From Desulfobacter vibrioformis DSM 8776 (GTDB lineage Bacteria; Desulfobacterota; Desulfobacteria; Desulfobacterales; Desulfobacteraceae), in NCBI RefSeq assembly GCF_000745975.1, contig NZ_JQKJ01000016.1:1-64000 (forward strand): DNA of 64,000 nt. The letters are read 5' to 3'. Shown here piece by piece: positions 8,144-17,281 of the stretch. How positions within the stretch are numbered: the first letter of the stretch is position 1; each line of letters begins with the position of its first letter. A program made the translations under genes and the position numbers. Under the pieces are notes generated by a model. It saw only the letters and a list, made by a program, of their open reading frames with translations, was not told the DNA's origin and made no database searches.

Positions 8144-11100
8144 TATCCCCGGCCGCTTCTCCCTGACCCCCATGCAGGAGGGGATGATCTTTGATTCCAT
8201 GGCATCGACATCGTCTGCGGCATCCGGGCACAAGTCCGGTCCCAGATACCTCTCACTGATCCATTTCAGGCTTCCCCGTCCCTGTGATCCTGGGGCCCTT
8301 GGCCGGCGCTGGCATGGTCTTGCCCAAATCCATCCGGCCCTGCGCACCCGGTTTTTCCTTGATGACAACGGAAACCTGACCCAGGCCTTTCCCAAAGACC
8401 ATCTTCCCGGGTTCAGCTGCCAGGATATCTCCGGTCGCAGTGCCGAAGATCAGGACCGGGCCATTGACGATTATCTTGAAGCGGTCCGCACAACAGGGAT
8501 AGACCCCTTTGCCGGTCCCCTGTGCCGGCTGGTCCTGTTTGACAGAGGCGGCGGGCAGGGTGCGGGTATCCGGGATATGGGAATCATTTTCCACCACGCC
8601 GTGCTGGACGGCTGGAGCCTGTCCATCCTGATGACGCAGCTTCTGGCCCAGAAGGCGCCCGGGGACAAAGGGGTGCCCTTTAGCCGGTATCTCCGGTTCC
8701 TGTCAAAGCGGGACATTCAGTCGGATCTTGCCTATTGGCAGGCCAGACTTGACGGCGTTGGGGCTGACTGCCGGCTCCCCGGCCAGGTTCCAGACCCAAT
8801 TTCGGATCAAGGAACGGATACCATGCCATCGGACCCCGCACACCACCGGTTTTCTCTGGGGGAAAGCACGGGTCTGTACGGTCTGGCCCGGCAACTGCGT
8901 ATCTCTCCGGGGCGCCTGCTCCAGGCCTTGTGGGCCCTACTGCTGTGCCGGTACAATGAAGGGCAGGCCGTGTTCGGCCATGTGATCACCGGCCGCATGG
9001 GAACAGTGCCCGGGGTGATGGGGATGGTGGGTATGTGTGTGAATACCATTCCGGCCCGGTTGGACCTGCCCGAAGAAAAGTCCTTTTCCACCTGGATCAG
9101 GGAATGGAATACCCAGGTATCTGCGGATGAACGCCACGGATTTACCTCCCCCACCGCGTTGAACAAGATAGTACCCAACTATGCTGATCTTCTCTTTGTG
9201 GCTGATCCTGCCCCCCCGGCAGACAGCCCTGAGTGGGTCCGGGGATATGGGGAGGCTGTGGCAGGATTTACTGCTGGTTTCGAACTGGGAGAAACGGTTC
9301 TGGCCTGCTTTTCCTATGATACCCGCAAATACCCGGTCCGGGCTGTGGCACGCACGGCAGCCCATTTCTGCAACATCCTGGCCGCTGTCATTAAGAACCC
9401 GAATATCGGTCTGAAAGATATCTCTTTTCTTCCGGATCAAGAGGCGGCCCTGCTGCTGGCCAGCGATCCGCCCTTGCCGGCGGCCGGTAACACCCTGGCA
9501 ACGCTCTGGCGGACGGCGGCGGCGATCCATTCAGGGAAAACCGCCCTGGTCTGGGGCAGCACCCGCATGACCTACGCAGCGCTGGCAGGCCGTGTGGACG
9601 CCCTGGCTTCTGCCCTGGCCGGCCAGGGCGTGAAGCCGGGTGACCTGGTGGCTGTTAAGCTTAACCGGTCCCACCGCATCGCCATTGCGGTCCTGGCCGT
9701 ACTCCAGGCCGGAGCAGCCTACCTGCCCCTTGCCCCGGAGTGGCCGGCCGACCGGATCAGGCAGATTCTGGCCGATACCCATCCGGCCCTGGTGCTGGAC
9801 GACGACACCCTTGACCGGCTCGGACATGTGCCGGCCGCCGGGAAAAAAGAGACGGCATCCCCATCTCCCTGTCCGGAAAATCCGGCTTATGTCATCATGA
9901 CCTCCGGCACCACAGGACGCCCCAAGGGCGTGGTGGTGGAACACCGGAATGCCGTGGCGTTCTGCACCTGGGCCATGGACCGGTACCAGTGGGGGCCGGG
10001 CATGAGCGCCGCCATCCAGACCGAGTTCGCCTATGACGTGGCCATCTGGGGGCTCTATCCGGCCCTGTTCAGCGGCGGCACCGTGCATATCCTGGAACAG
10101 GAGGTTCGGCATACCCTTCACCGGATAAGGGATTACCTGGTCCGGGAAAATATTACCCACATGGATCTGCCCGTTGCCATGGCCGAGGAGTTTATGGACA
10201 TGTTCCCCGGCACCAAGGCCCCCCCTGCCCTGCGCTTCCTGGCCACAGGCGGGGATGCCCTTGGCCGCTATACCAAGGTGCCTTACACCGTTGTCAACGA
10301 GTACGGCCCCACTGAATGCACGGTAACCTGTACCTCATATACCCTGTCCCGGAACATGACGCCCATCCCCATCGGCAGGCCCCTTCCCGGAATGCGGGCT
10401 CTTATTCTGGACCGGATGGGCCGGCTCGCCCCCCTGGGCGTGCCGGGAGAACTCTGTTTTTCAGGGGTCCAGGTGGTCCGGGGATATCTGGGAGACGCCC
10501 GGCTCACCGCTGAAAAATTCACAGATAATCCCTTTTTTGATCCGGACCGGGACGATCCTGAACACAGACGCCTTTACTGCACCGGTGACCTGGCCTGCTG
10601 GCAGGCGGCTCCGGACCATGACCGGGGCGACCTGATCTTTCTGGGCCGCATGGACCACCAGGTCAAAGTAAGGGGATTTCGGGTGGAACTGGGAGAAATT
10701 GAAAGCGTGCTCCAATCCCATCCCGGGATACACAGGGCTGTGGCAGCACTGCTGGCCCCGGCATCCGGCAGCGAAAAGCGTCTGACCGCATGGGTGGTCT
10801 GCCCCGCCAGCAAGTTCCGGAAAGAGGATATCCTTGCCTTTCTCTCGGAGAAACTGCCGTCCCATATGCGCCCTGCACTCATCCGGATAGACGCGCTGCC
10901 GCTGACCCCCGGCGGCAAGATAGACCTTCGTGCCCTTCCTGTGCCGGATGGCCGGGCCCCAGACCTTCCGGCCGCGCCTCCTGATACGCCGGCCGAAAAA
11001 ATGCTCATGGCTGTCCTGGCAGATCTGCTGCCCGGAATGGATGCCAATGTACTGCTGGGCTTTCTGGCGGCGGGCGGGGATTCCATCAACGCCATCCGTC

Positions 11101-14100
11101 TGGCTGCCCGGCTGGAAAGTCTGGGGTGGCGGGTTGCCCTCAGGGATATCATGGCCAGCCCCACCCTCAGGGCCCTGGCGGAAAAGATGAAGGCCCCGGA
11201 TGCCAACGAAGCCGAAGACAAACCCGTACCCCTCCCCCTTCCCGATACCGGATTTTCCAGGACCATGGAAGCAGCCTGGGGCAAGGACACAATCATCCTT
11301 CCGCCCACGCCTACCCAGATAATGCTGCTGACCCAGGTCGCCATGTCCGGGCCGGACACCTATGCCGTGACAGGACATTACAGGCTGCCGGACACGGCAC
11401 CGTCCCCGGAAGAGATCCGCAACCGACTGGTATCGGCCATGGAACGCCACGATATCCTGCGGGCCGGCTTTGTCCTGGATGGGGACGGAGGATACTGGAT
11501 GGTCGTCCCGCCCAGGATGCAAATCCCCTTTGTTTATCATGATCATGCGCACCCGGAGGATATCAGATGCCGGCTCCTGGACCGGCTGGCAGAAATGAAA
11601 GCCGGACTGGACCCCTCTAAGCCCCCCCTGGTCCGCCTGGAAATTTTCAGAATGGCCGAGGGACACCTGGAGATGCTGCTTCACTACCACCACCTGATCC
11701 TGGACGGCTGGAGCCTGGGTATCCTGTTTGACGAACTTTTTGGCCGTGTGCCCGGGCCGCCTGGGCCGGTTCTCTGTTTCGGGGAATATCTTCAATGGAT
11801 TCACGCCCGGATTTCCCGGCATGGGGGGGGCAAAGACAAAACATCCGGCAAGATGATTTCTGCCGGTTTCTGGGATGAAAAATTTCCCGCCCATGCCCGG
11901 CCGGCAGACCTGCCCTTGTGGCCGCCCCAGGAAGCTGCCAAGGCAGATCCTGCTGGTTCAGACCTGCCCCAAAGCCTGCCGCTGCTTTCCTCTGGTGAAT
12001 TCATGGACTGCAAGGCGGCTGCCCGGAAGGCAGGGGTCACGCCTGCGGCATTTTTCATGGCCATGTGGATGCTGGTTCTGACGCGCTATAACGACTGCCC
12101 GGAAGAGGGGCCGATGATGCTGGGATTTGTATCTGCCGGCCGGCCGCCCCTGCCCGGGATTGAGTCCCTGGTGGGCATGTGCGCCAGGACCCTCCCGCTG
12201 GCCATTCCCCTGGCCGGCGATCAATCTTTTACAGGCTTTGCCTTGGCAGTCCAGGATGAGATGGATCAGGTCCAGGCCCGGTATGACGTACCTGACACCA
12301 TGGCCAGCCGTCTGCCCCGCCATCTCTTTTCTTTTGAAGCCGTTGGAGAGGATAACGGGCATTTTCCCATGCCCTTATCTGCCCACGGCAGCGACGGCTA
12401 CGACCTTGTGAGCCTGTTCCGGGACGGCGGGGCCGATTCTGCGGCTGGATTCCGCTTCCATTCCCAAGCCGTACCGCCTGCCCTGGCTGACAGGCTCAGG
12501 GTCCAGTTCCGGGCCATGGCCAGACGGGTGCGGAAGACCCCGGACCTGCCTGCCGGAGTCATCTCCCGACTCCCGGCGGAAGAGATCCGGCAGCTTACAG
12601 AACAATTCGGCCGGGGCAAACATCTGGCCGTTGATTTTCCCACGGCGGTGCATGCCTTCCGCGCCGCTGCCAAACGATATCCGGACCTGCCGGCCCTGGC
12701 CCGTGACACGGTCTGCCTGACTTACAGTCAGCTTGATGACCGGACCGATGCCCTGGCCCGCCGGTTGGCAGCCATGGGGGCGAGCCGGGGCTGCGTGGTC
12801 GGGGCAGTCATGTCCCGGAGCCTTGCCGGGGGGGCCGTACCCCTGGGGATCATGAAAGCCGGAGCCGCTTATCTGCCCCTGGCACCGGATTGGCCGGTTT
12901 CCCGAATCAACGACATGCTGGCGTTCACCAATGCCTGCGCCCTGGTGACGGACTGCCTGGCACCTGCGGATATTTCCCTTCCGGCCCTGATCCTGACAGA
13001 AAATTTTGAAGATCTGGAACCCGAAGGAGACGCCCCGCTTTTACCGGAGCCATCCCCGGCGGATCTGGCCTATGTCATCTGTACCTCCGGCACCACCGGT
13101 CGCCCCAAGGCAACGGCAGTACCCCACAGGGCCCTGGCGAACCAGGTCGCATGGACCCTGGACAGATTCGGGCCGTACGCCCATGACCGGATCCTTCACA
13201 CCATGGCCTTCTCATTTGATCCCTCTTTATGGCTGCTCTTCCCCTTCTGGGCCGGCGGTGCCTGCGTGCACATGGCAGCCGGGGAACTGCTCGTGGACAG
13301 CGCCGCCCTTATGGCAGCCCTCCACCGCTTTGGCATCACCCGTTTAGCCCTGCCCACCCGGGTGGGGGATCTGCTTTTTGACCATGCCCGAAGGGCCTCG
13401 GCCGGAAAGGATACGGGGCGCAGCGGATTTCCCCGGTCCCTGGTCTCCCTGACTGTGGGCGGTGAATCGCCCCAAAGGCTTATGCCGGTGGATTTTGAAG
13501 TGATTAACGCCTACGGCCCAACAGAGGCCTGTATTCAGGTTACCACCTGTCCCGTGTCAACGCTTTCCGGTGCCAGCCGCATCATCGGGCGCCCTTTGGC
13601 CAATGTCCAGGTCTATGTGGTGGACCCAGGGCTTGGGCTCTGTCCGCTGGGGGTGGCGGGGGAACTCTGCATTTCCGGCCCCCAGCTGGCCACAGGATAC
13701 CTGGGCATGCCCGGGGAGACAAGCCAGGCCTTTCTGGACAATCCATTTTCTAACCATCCGGAATTTAATCTGATTTACAGAACCGGGGACCGGGTTCGCT
13801 GGCTGCCGGACGGAAATCTGGAATTTTTAGGACGCACAGACGACCAGGTCAAAATCCGGGGGTACCGGATTGAAATTGAAGAGGTCCGCCAGGTATTGAT
13901 CGCCGCGCCTGGGATCCGGGATGCCCATGTGCTGATTCAAAACGACCGGACCGGTCAGCCCAGTCGTCTGGATGCCTATTATATTCCCCAGGATTCTCCC
14001 GCCACCCGGGACCAGATCAAGGCGTTTATGGGATCCCGCCTGCCGGCGTATATGGTGCCGTCCTCATTTACAGCGGTTCGGCAATGGCCGTTAAACGCCC

Positions 14101-15647
14101 ACGGCAAGCTGGACCGGAACCGCCTGCCGTCACCGCTTCTTGAAACCGTGTCAGGCACCCCGCCCCAGACCGAGGCGGAAAAAATCCTGGCCCGTTCCTG
14201 GGAAGCGGTTCTGGGCATTTCAAACATCTGCCGGGAAGACAGCTTCTTTGACCTGGGGGGGCATTCCCTGCAACTGCTCAAGGTCATGGGGCACATGGCC
14301 GGCACCCATTTTATTGAAATTCAGGATTTTTTTAAAACCCCGAAACTCTCAGATCTGGCAGCCCGCATGAGACCGGTAGAACCGGGCGCGGCCCATGGGG
14401 ATAACGGGAGGCCAGACCCAGTTGTGCATACAGGACATCACCAGGACGCCGGGGAAGACCCGCATTACCAGGCCCTTATGGCTGGTGCGGCCCGTCTTTC
14501 AAAAGCCAGCCCCCTCCCGCTGCACAGAATTATGATCACCGGGGCCACAGGCTATCTGGGCGCCTTTCTTTTAAAAGCGTACCAGGACCGGACAAGGGCT
14601 ACAATTCTGGTACCGGTAAGGGGCGGAAAAGATCCTTGGCAGCGGCTGCATACAAGCCTTGCCTTTTATTTCGGCAAGGCGGACGCTGAACGTATGGTGG
14701 ACCGAAAACGCATCATTCCTGTCAGGGCGGACCTGGGCCGTTCCCGGGATGTGGATGCCCTGGAAACCTGTCTTCCCCACCTGGATATGATTATTCACTC
14801 GGCAGCCGCCGTCAACCACTACGGCAGCCCGGAACTGCTGACTGCGGCCAATGTGACGGCCACAGAACATCTGCTGGAACTGGCCGCCCGGTATGGACAC
14901 TGCCGGTTTGCCCATATCTCCACCCTGAGTGCGGTCAACCTGCCGGGGTTTTCAGAACTTACCCAGGATGCGGGTCCACCTGCCCGGAACCATTACTCCC
15001 GGACAAAGCAGGCAGCGGAAAAACGGGTGCTCAGGGCCAGGGATAACGGTCTGGACTGCCTGATCTTCCGTACCGGAAACCTGATCCTTGACACGGTAAA
15101 TCACCGGTTTCCCCAGGCCGCCCCAAGCAACATGTTTCTGCGCCTGGCCCGGATGATCGCAAAAACAGGTCTGGCAATGGACGGGACCGGCAAGATGGGG
15201 CCGAACTTTGTGGACCAGGCTGCCCAGGCCATCTGCCTCCTTGCCGGTCAGACAGATCCCGGACCGGGGATTTTCCACATCGACAACCCCCACCAGATTG
15301 CCATATCCCAAATCCTTTCCATGGCCCTGCCCAGAAAAGAGGCCATTGTCCGGCTTCCGGTTACAGCCCTGAAAGCGCAACTGCGGATCATGGGCCAGGC
15401 CGGGCCAGGTGACCGGGGAGAGGCTGCCCGGGAGTACCTGGCATGGATAGGCCAGCAGGAAAGGGAGAAGGCAGAAGGCGAAATTTTTGGCGGTGAGATA
15501 AAAATGGACTGGACCCTTGCCCTGCTGGCGAATCTGGGATTTGTCTGGCCCAAAATGACCCGGGAACTGGCCAAAGCCGTCCTGGACCGGGCACTGACCC
15601 TGGACCAGGGTTTTGAAACGCATCATACTGGTGAAAGGAGTGGATAA
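8118..15647 (+). CDS. Non-ribosomal peptide synthetase, C-A-T-C-A-T-R (reductive release)
   Basis: About 2509 residues. Order: C (HHAVLDG near 160), A (TSGTTGRPKG near 596; A4 FAYDVAIWG with the normal Asp near 641; NEYGPTE; KVRGFRVELGE), carrier AGGDSI (Ser near 990), C (HHLILDG near 1192), A (TSGTTGRPKA; A4 FSFDPSLW with Asp near 1702; NAYGPTE; KIRGYRIE), carrier LGGHSL (Ser near 2051), and a C-terminal thioester reductase (from about 2135; TGATGYLG, later NHYSRTK). The reductase, an NAD(P)H-dependent short-chain-type domain, normally frees the chain as an aldehyde or alcohol; no thioesterase is present. My by-eye pocket readings are DVWDAGEVTK and DPWATGAIQK, which I cannot assign safely. 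The gene overlaps the previous one by about 26 bases; TTG 8115, ATG 8118 and ATG 8130 are all possible starts. Confidence 0.93.
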   Translation: MTRTMNLPDIPGRFSLTPMQEGMIFDSMASTSSAASGHKSGPRYLSLIHFRLPRPCDPGALGRRWHGLAQIHPALRTRFFLDDNGNLTQAFPKDHLPGFSCQDISGRSAEDQDRAIDDYLEAVRTTGIDPFAGPLCRLVLFDRGGGQGAGIRDMGIIFHHAVLDGWSLSILMTQLLAQKAPGDKGVPFSRYLRFLSKRDIQSDLAYWQARLDGVGADCRLPGQVPDPISDQGTDTMPSDPAHHRFSLGESTGLYGLARQLRISPGRLLQALWALLLCRYNEGQAVFGHVITGRMGTVPGVMGMVGMCVNTIPARLDLPEEKSFSTWIREWNTQVSADERHGFTSPTALNKIVPNYADLLFVADPAPPADSPEWVRGYGEAVAGFTAGFELGETVLACFSYDTRKYPVRAVARTAAHFCNILAAVIKNPNIGLKDISFLPDQEAALLLASDPPLPAAGNTLATLWRTAAAIHSGKTALVWGSTRMTYAALAGRVDALASALAGQGVKPGDLVAVKLNRSHRIAIAVLAVLQAGAAYLPLAPEWPADRIRQILADTHPALVLDDDTLDRLGHVPAAGKKETASPSPCPENPAYVIMTSGTTGRPKGVVVEHRNAVAFCTWAMDRYQWGPGMSAAIQTEFAYDVAIWGLYPALFSGGTVHILEQEVRHTLHRIRDYLVRENITHMDLPVAMAEEFMDMFPGTKAPPALRFLATGGDALGRYTKVPYTVVNEYGPTECTVTCTSYTLSRNMTPIPIGRPLPGMRALILDRMGRLAPLGVPGELCFSGVQVVRGYLGDARLTAEKFTDNPFFDPDRDDPEHRRLYCTGDLACWQAAPDHDRGDLIFLGRMDHQVKVRGFRVELGEIESVLQSHPGIHRAVAALLAPASGSEKRLTAWVVCPASKFRKEDILAFLSEKLPSHMRPALIRIDALPLTPGGKIDLRALPVPDGRAPDLPAAPPDTPAEKMLMAVLADLLPGMDANVLLGFLAAGGDSINAIRLAARLESLGWRVALRDIMASPTLRALAEKMKAPDANEAEDKPVPLPLPDTGFSRTMEAAWGKDTIILPPTPTQIMLLTQVAMSGPDTYAVTGHYRLPDTAPSPEEIRNRLVSAMERHDILRAGFVLDGDGGYWMVVPPRMQIPFVYHDHAHPEDIRCRLLDRLAEMKAGLDPSKPPLVRLEIFRMAEGHLEMLLHYHHLILDGWSLGILFDELFGRVPGPPGPVLCFGEYLQWIHARISRHGGGKDKTSGKMISAGFWDEKFPAHARPADLPLWPPQEAAKADPAGSDLPQSLPLLSSGEFMDCKAAARKAGVTPAAFFMAMWMLVLTRYNDCPEEGPMMLGFVSAGRPPLPGIESLVGMCARTLPLAIPLAGDQSFTGFALAVQDEMDQVQARYDVPDTMASRLPRHLFSFEAVGEDNGHFPMPLSAHGSDGYDLVSLFRDGGADSAAGFRFHSQAVPPALADRLRVQFRAMARRVRKTPDLPAGVISRLPAEEIRQLTEQFGRGKHLAVDFPTAVHAFRAAAKRYPDLPALARDTVCLTYSQLDDRTDALARRLAAMGASRGCVVGAVMSRSLAGGAVPLGIMKAGAAYLPLAPDWPVSRINDMLAFTNACALVTDCLAPADISLPALILTENFEDLEPEGDAPLLPEPSPADLAYVICTSGTTGRPKATAVPHRALANQVAWTLDRFGPYAHDRILHTMAFSFDPSLWLLFPFWAGGACVHMAAGELLVDSAALMAALHRFGITRLALPTRVGDLLFDHARRASAGKDTGRSGFPRSLVSLTVGGESPQRLMPVDFEVINAYGPTEACIQVTTCPVSTLSGASRIIGRPLANVQVYVVDPGLGLCPLGVAGELCISGPQLATGYLGMPGETSQAFLDNPFSNHPEFNLIYRTGDRVRWLPDGNLEFLGRTDDQVKIRGYRIEIEEVRQVLIAAPGIRDAHVLIQNDRTGQPSRLDAYYIPQDSPATRDQIKAFMGSRLPAYMVPSSFTAVRQWPLNAHGKLDRNRLPSPLLETVSGTPPQTEAEKILARSWEAVLGISNICREDSFFDLGGHSLQLLKVMGHMAGTHFIEIQDFFKTPKLSDLAARMRPVEPGAAHGDNGRPDPVVHTGHHQDAGEDPHYQALMAGAARLSKASPLPLHRIMITGATGYLGAFLLKAYQDRTRATILVPVRGGKDPWQRLHTSLAFYFGKADAERMVDRKRIIPVRADLGRSRDVDALETCLPHLDMIIHSAAAVNHYGSPELLTAANVTATEHLLELAARYGHCRFAHISTLSAVNLPGFSELTQDAGPPARNHYSRTKQAAEKRVLRARDNGLDCLIFRTGNLILDTVNHRFPQAAPSNMFLRLARMIAKTGLAMDGTGKMGPNFVDQAAQAICLLAGQTDPGPGIFHIDNPHQIAISQILSMALPRKEAIVRLPVTALKAQLRIMGQAGPGDRGEAAREYLAWIGQQEREKAEGEIFGGEIKMDWTLALLANLGFVWPKMTRELAKAVLDRALTLDQGFETHHTGERSG

Positions 15648-15650
15648 CAT

Positions 15651-17204
15651 ATGGAACACGCAACCTATACCCGGATGCTGGGTGACCTGGCCGGACAATG
15701 CCCCGATGCCCCGGCCCTTTGCTACAAGGGTGAGACTGCACAGAAACTGACCTTTCGGGAATTGGATCTTTTCAGCAGCCTGGCAGCGGAGAAACTGATC
15801 TCAGCCGGCTGCACAAAGGGGATGGCCATCCCGGTGGTGCTGAACCGGGGACTGGACTGCGTTGTCTGGGCCCTGGGGGTGATAAAGACCGGGGCCACGG
15901 CCGTGCAGCTGGCCCCGGACGTCCCCCTGAACCGAGCCAGGTATATCTTCGAAGATACGGGCGCCCCTTTTATCCTGACCCACCAGGACCTGGCACACCG
16001 GTTCCCGGGCTGCCCCTGCGAGACGGTGGCAGCGGATTTATGGCAATCGGAAACATGGCAGACCGGCGCACGCCAGTCCGAATCCCTGCGCCAGGCCCAG
16101 GCAGCCCGGGAAAATCTGTTGTCCGGGGACACCCCCATGCTGGTTTACTATACCTCCGGCACCACGGGCAATCCCAAGGGGGTGGTTTTCACCCATGCCA
16201 ATGTCCTGGGATTTGCCCGGCGGCACAACGCATTTAACAATATCACGGCAGACACCCGGGTGGCGGCCTTTGCCACGGTCTCATTTGACGCCTTTGTGAT
16301 GGACCTTTATGCGCCCCTGGCCGCAGGGGCCCGGGTCTTTCTGCTGGGAGAAGAGGAGCGCATCTCCCTTGTGGCCCTTCACCGGTACTATATGCGCCAT
16401 AAGCTCCATCTCTCCTTTTTGACCACCCGGGTGGGGGAGGCGTATATGCAGGCCTTTGACAATCCCCATTTACGCCGCCTGCTCACCGGCGGGGAGGTGC
16501 TCCGTGAATTTGTCCCCAGAAGTTATGAGGTGTTCAATATCTACGGTCCCACCGAGACCACGGCCTATGTCACGGCATTTCCCATTACCCGGCCCCTGTC
16601 CGATTATCCCCTGGGACAGGCCCTGCCCGGCATGAAGGTGATGCTGCTGGATGAAAACCTTGCCCCCTGTCCGCCGGGCAGGACCGGTGAGATCTGCATC
16701 TCCGGAGACCAGGTCAGTGCCGGGTACCTGAACCAGCCCCTGAAGACCGCCCAGGGGTTTACGGCCAATCCTTTGTATGACCCGGGAAAAGAGGCCCCTG
16801 CCTTCAGCCGCATGTACCGGACCGGGGACCTGGGGCTGCTGGGCCAGGACGGACAGATCTATTTCAGGGGCAGAAAGGATCACCAGATCAAAATCAGGGG
16901 CTGCCGTATCGAAACCATTGAGGTGGAGACAGCCCTGCTGGCCCACCCGGAAGTCAGGCAGGCCCATGTCCGGCCCTTTACCCGCGGGAACGGGGAAACA
17001 GGCCTGGCCGCCTATGTGGTCAGGTGTGCCGGACAGACAGGCACCGACGCCTTTTTTCACAGCATTAAGGCGTATTTGAAAGATACCCTGCCGGCCCAGA
17101 TGATCCCGGGGCGCATGGCAGAGCTGCCCAGCCTCCCCCTGAACGCCAACGGCAAGGTGGACGGGGCAGCCCTGGCCGACCCTGGAACCCTGGGGCGGCT
17201 CTAA
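15651..17204 (+). CDS. Free-standing NRPS adenylation domain protein
   Basis: A 517-residue single A domain that activates an amino acid as aminoacyl-AMP and loads it on a carrier protein. Motifs: YYTSGTTGNPKGV (near 167), SFDAFVMDLY with the substrate Asp at 213, NIYGPTETT, YRTGDLGLL, DHQIKIRGCRIE, and the terminal NGKVDG Lys. There is no carrier or condensation domain. A by-eye pocket reading, DAMFLGIAYK, resembles codes for aliphatic residues such as valine or isoleucine; this is inference. ATG 15651 follows the stop of the big NRPS by three bases, with AAAGGAG lying inside that gene, so the two are translationally linked. Its likely partner is the A-less C-T module of the first synthetase. 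Confidence 0.9.
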   Translation: MEHATYTRMLGDLAGQCPDAPALCYKGETAQKLTFRELDLFSSLAAEKLISAGCTKGMAIPVVLNRGLDCVVWALGVIKTGATAVQLAPDVPLNRARYIFEDTGAPFILTHQDLAHRFPGCPCETVAADLWQSETWQTGARQSESLRQAQAARENLLSGDTPMLVYYTSGTTGNPKGVVFTHANVLGFARRHNAFNNITADTRVAAFATVSFDAFVMDLYAPLAAGARVFLLGEEERISLVALHRYYMRHKLHLSFLTTRVGEAYMQAFDNPHLRRLLTGGEVLREFVPRSYEVFNIYGPTETTAYVTAFPITRPLSDYPLGQALPGMKVMLLDENLAPCPPGRTGEICISGDQVSAGYLNQPLKTAQGFTANPLYDPGKEAPAFSRMYRTGDLGLLGQDGQIYFRGRKDHQIKIRGCRIETIEVETALLAHPEVRQAHVRPFTRGNGETGLAAYVVRCAGQTGTDAFFHSIKAYLKDTLPAQMIPGRMAELPSLPLNANGKVDGAALADPGTLGRL

Positions 17205-17281
17205 CCCGGGAGAGGTGGGCTTTAGCTTCGCCTATTTAGCCAGAAAGATGGGGAAAAAATAAGAAAAGGAAAAATAAATAG

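Noticed and set aside
10461-11894. Long (477-codon) minus-strand frame inside the second NRPS
   Set aside because: It is the complement of GC-rich NRPS coding sequence that has clear A, T and C motifs; the antisense protein is Gly/Pro/Arg-rich without domains.
17205-17281. Terminator between the free A domain and the radical-SAM gene
   Set aside because: Only a weak GGCTTTAGC-type palindrome without a T-run; the genes are likely co-transcribed.
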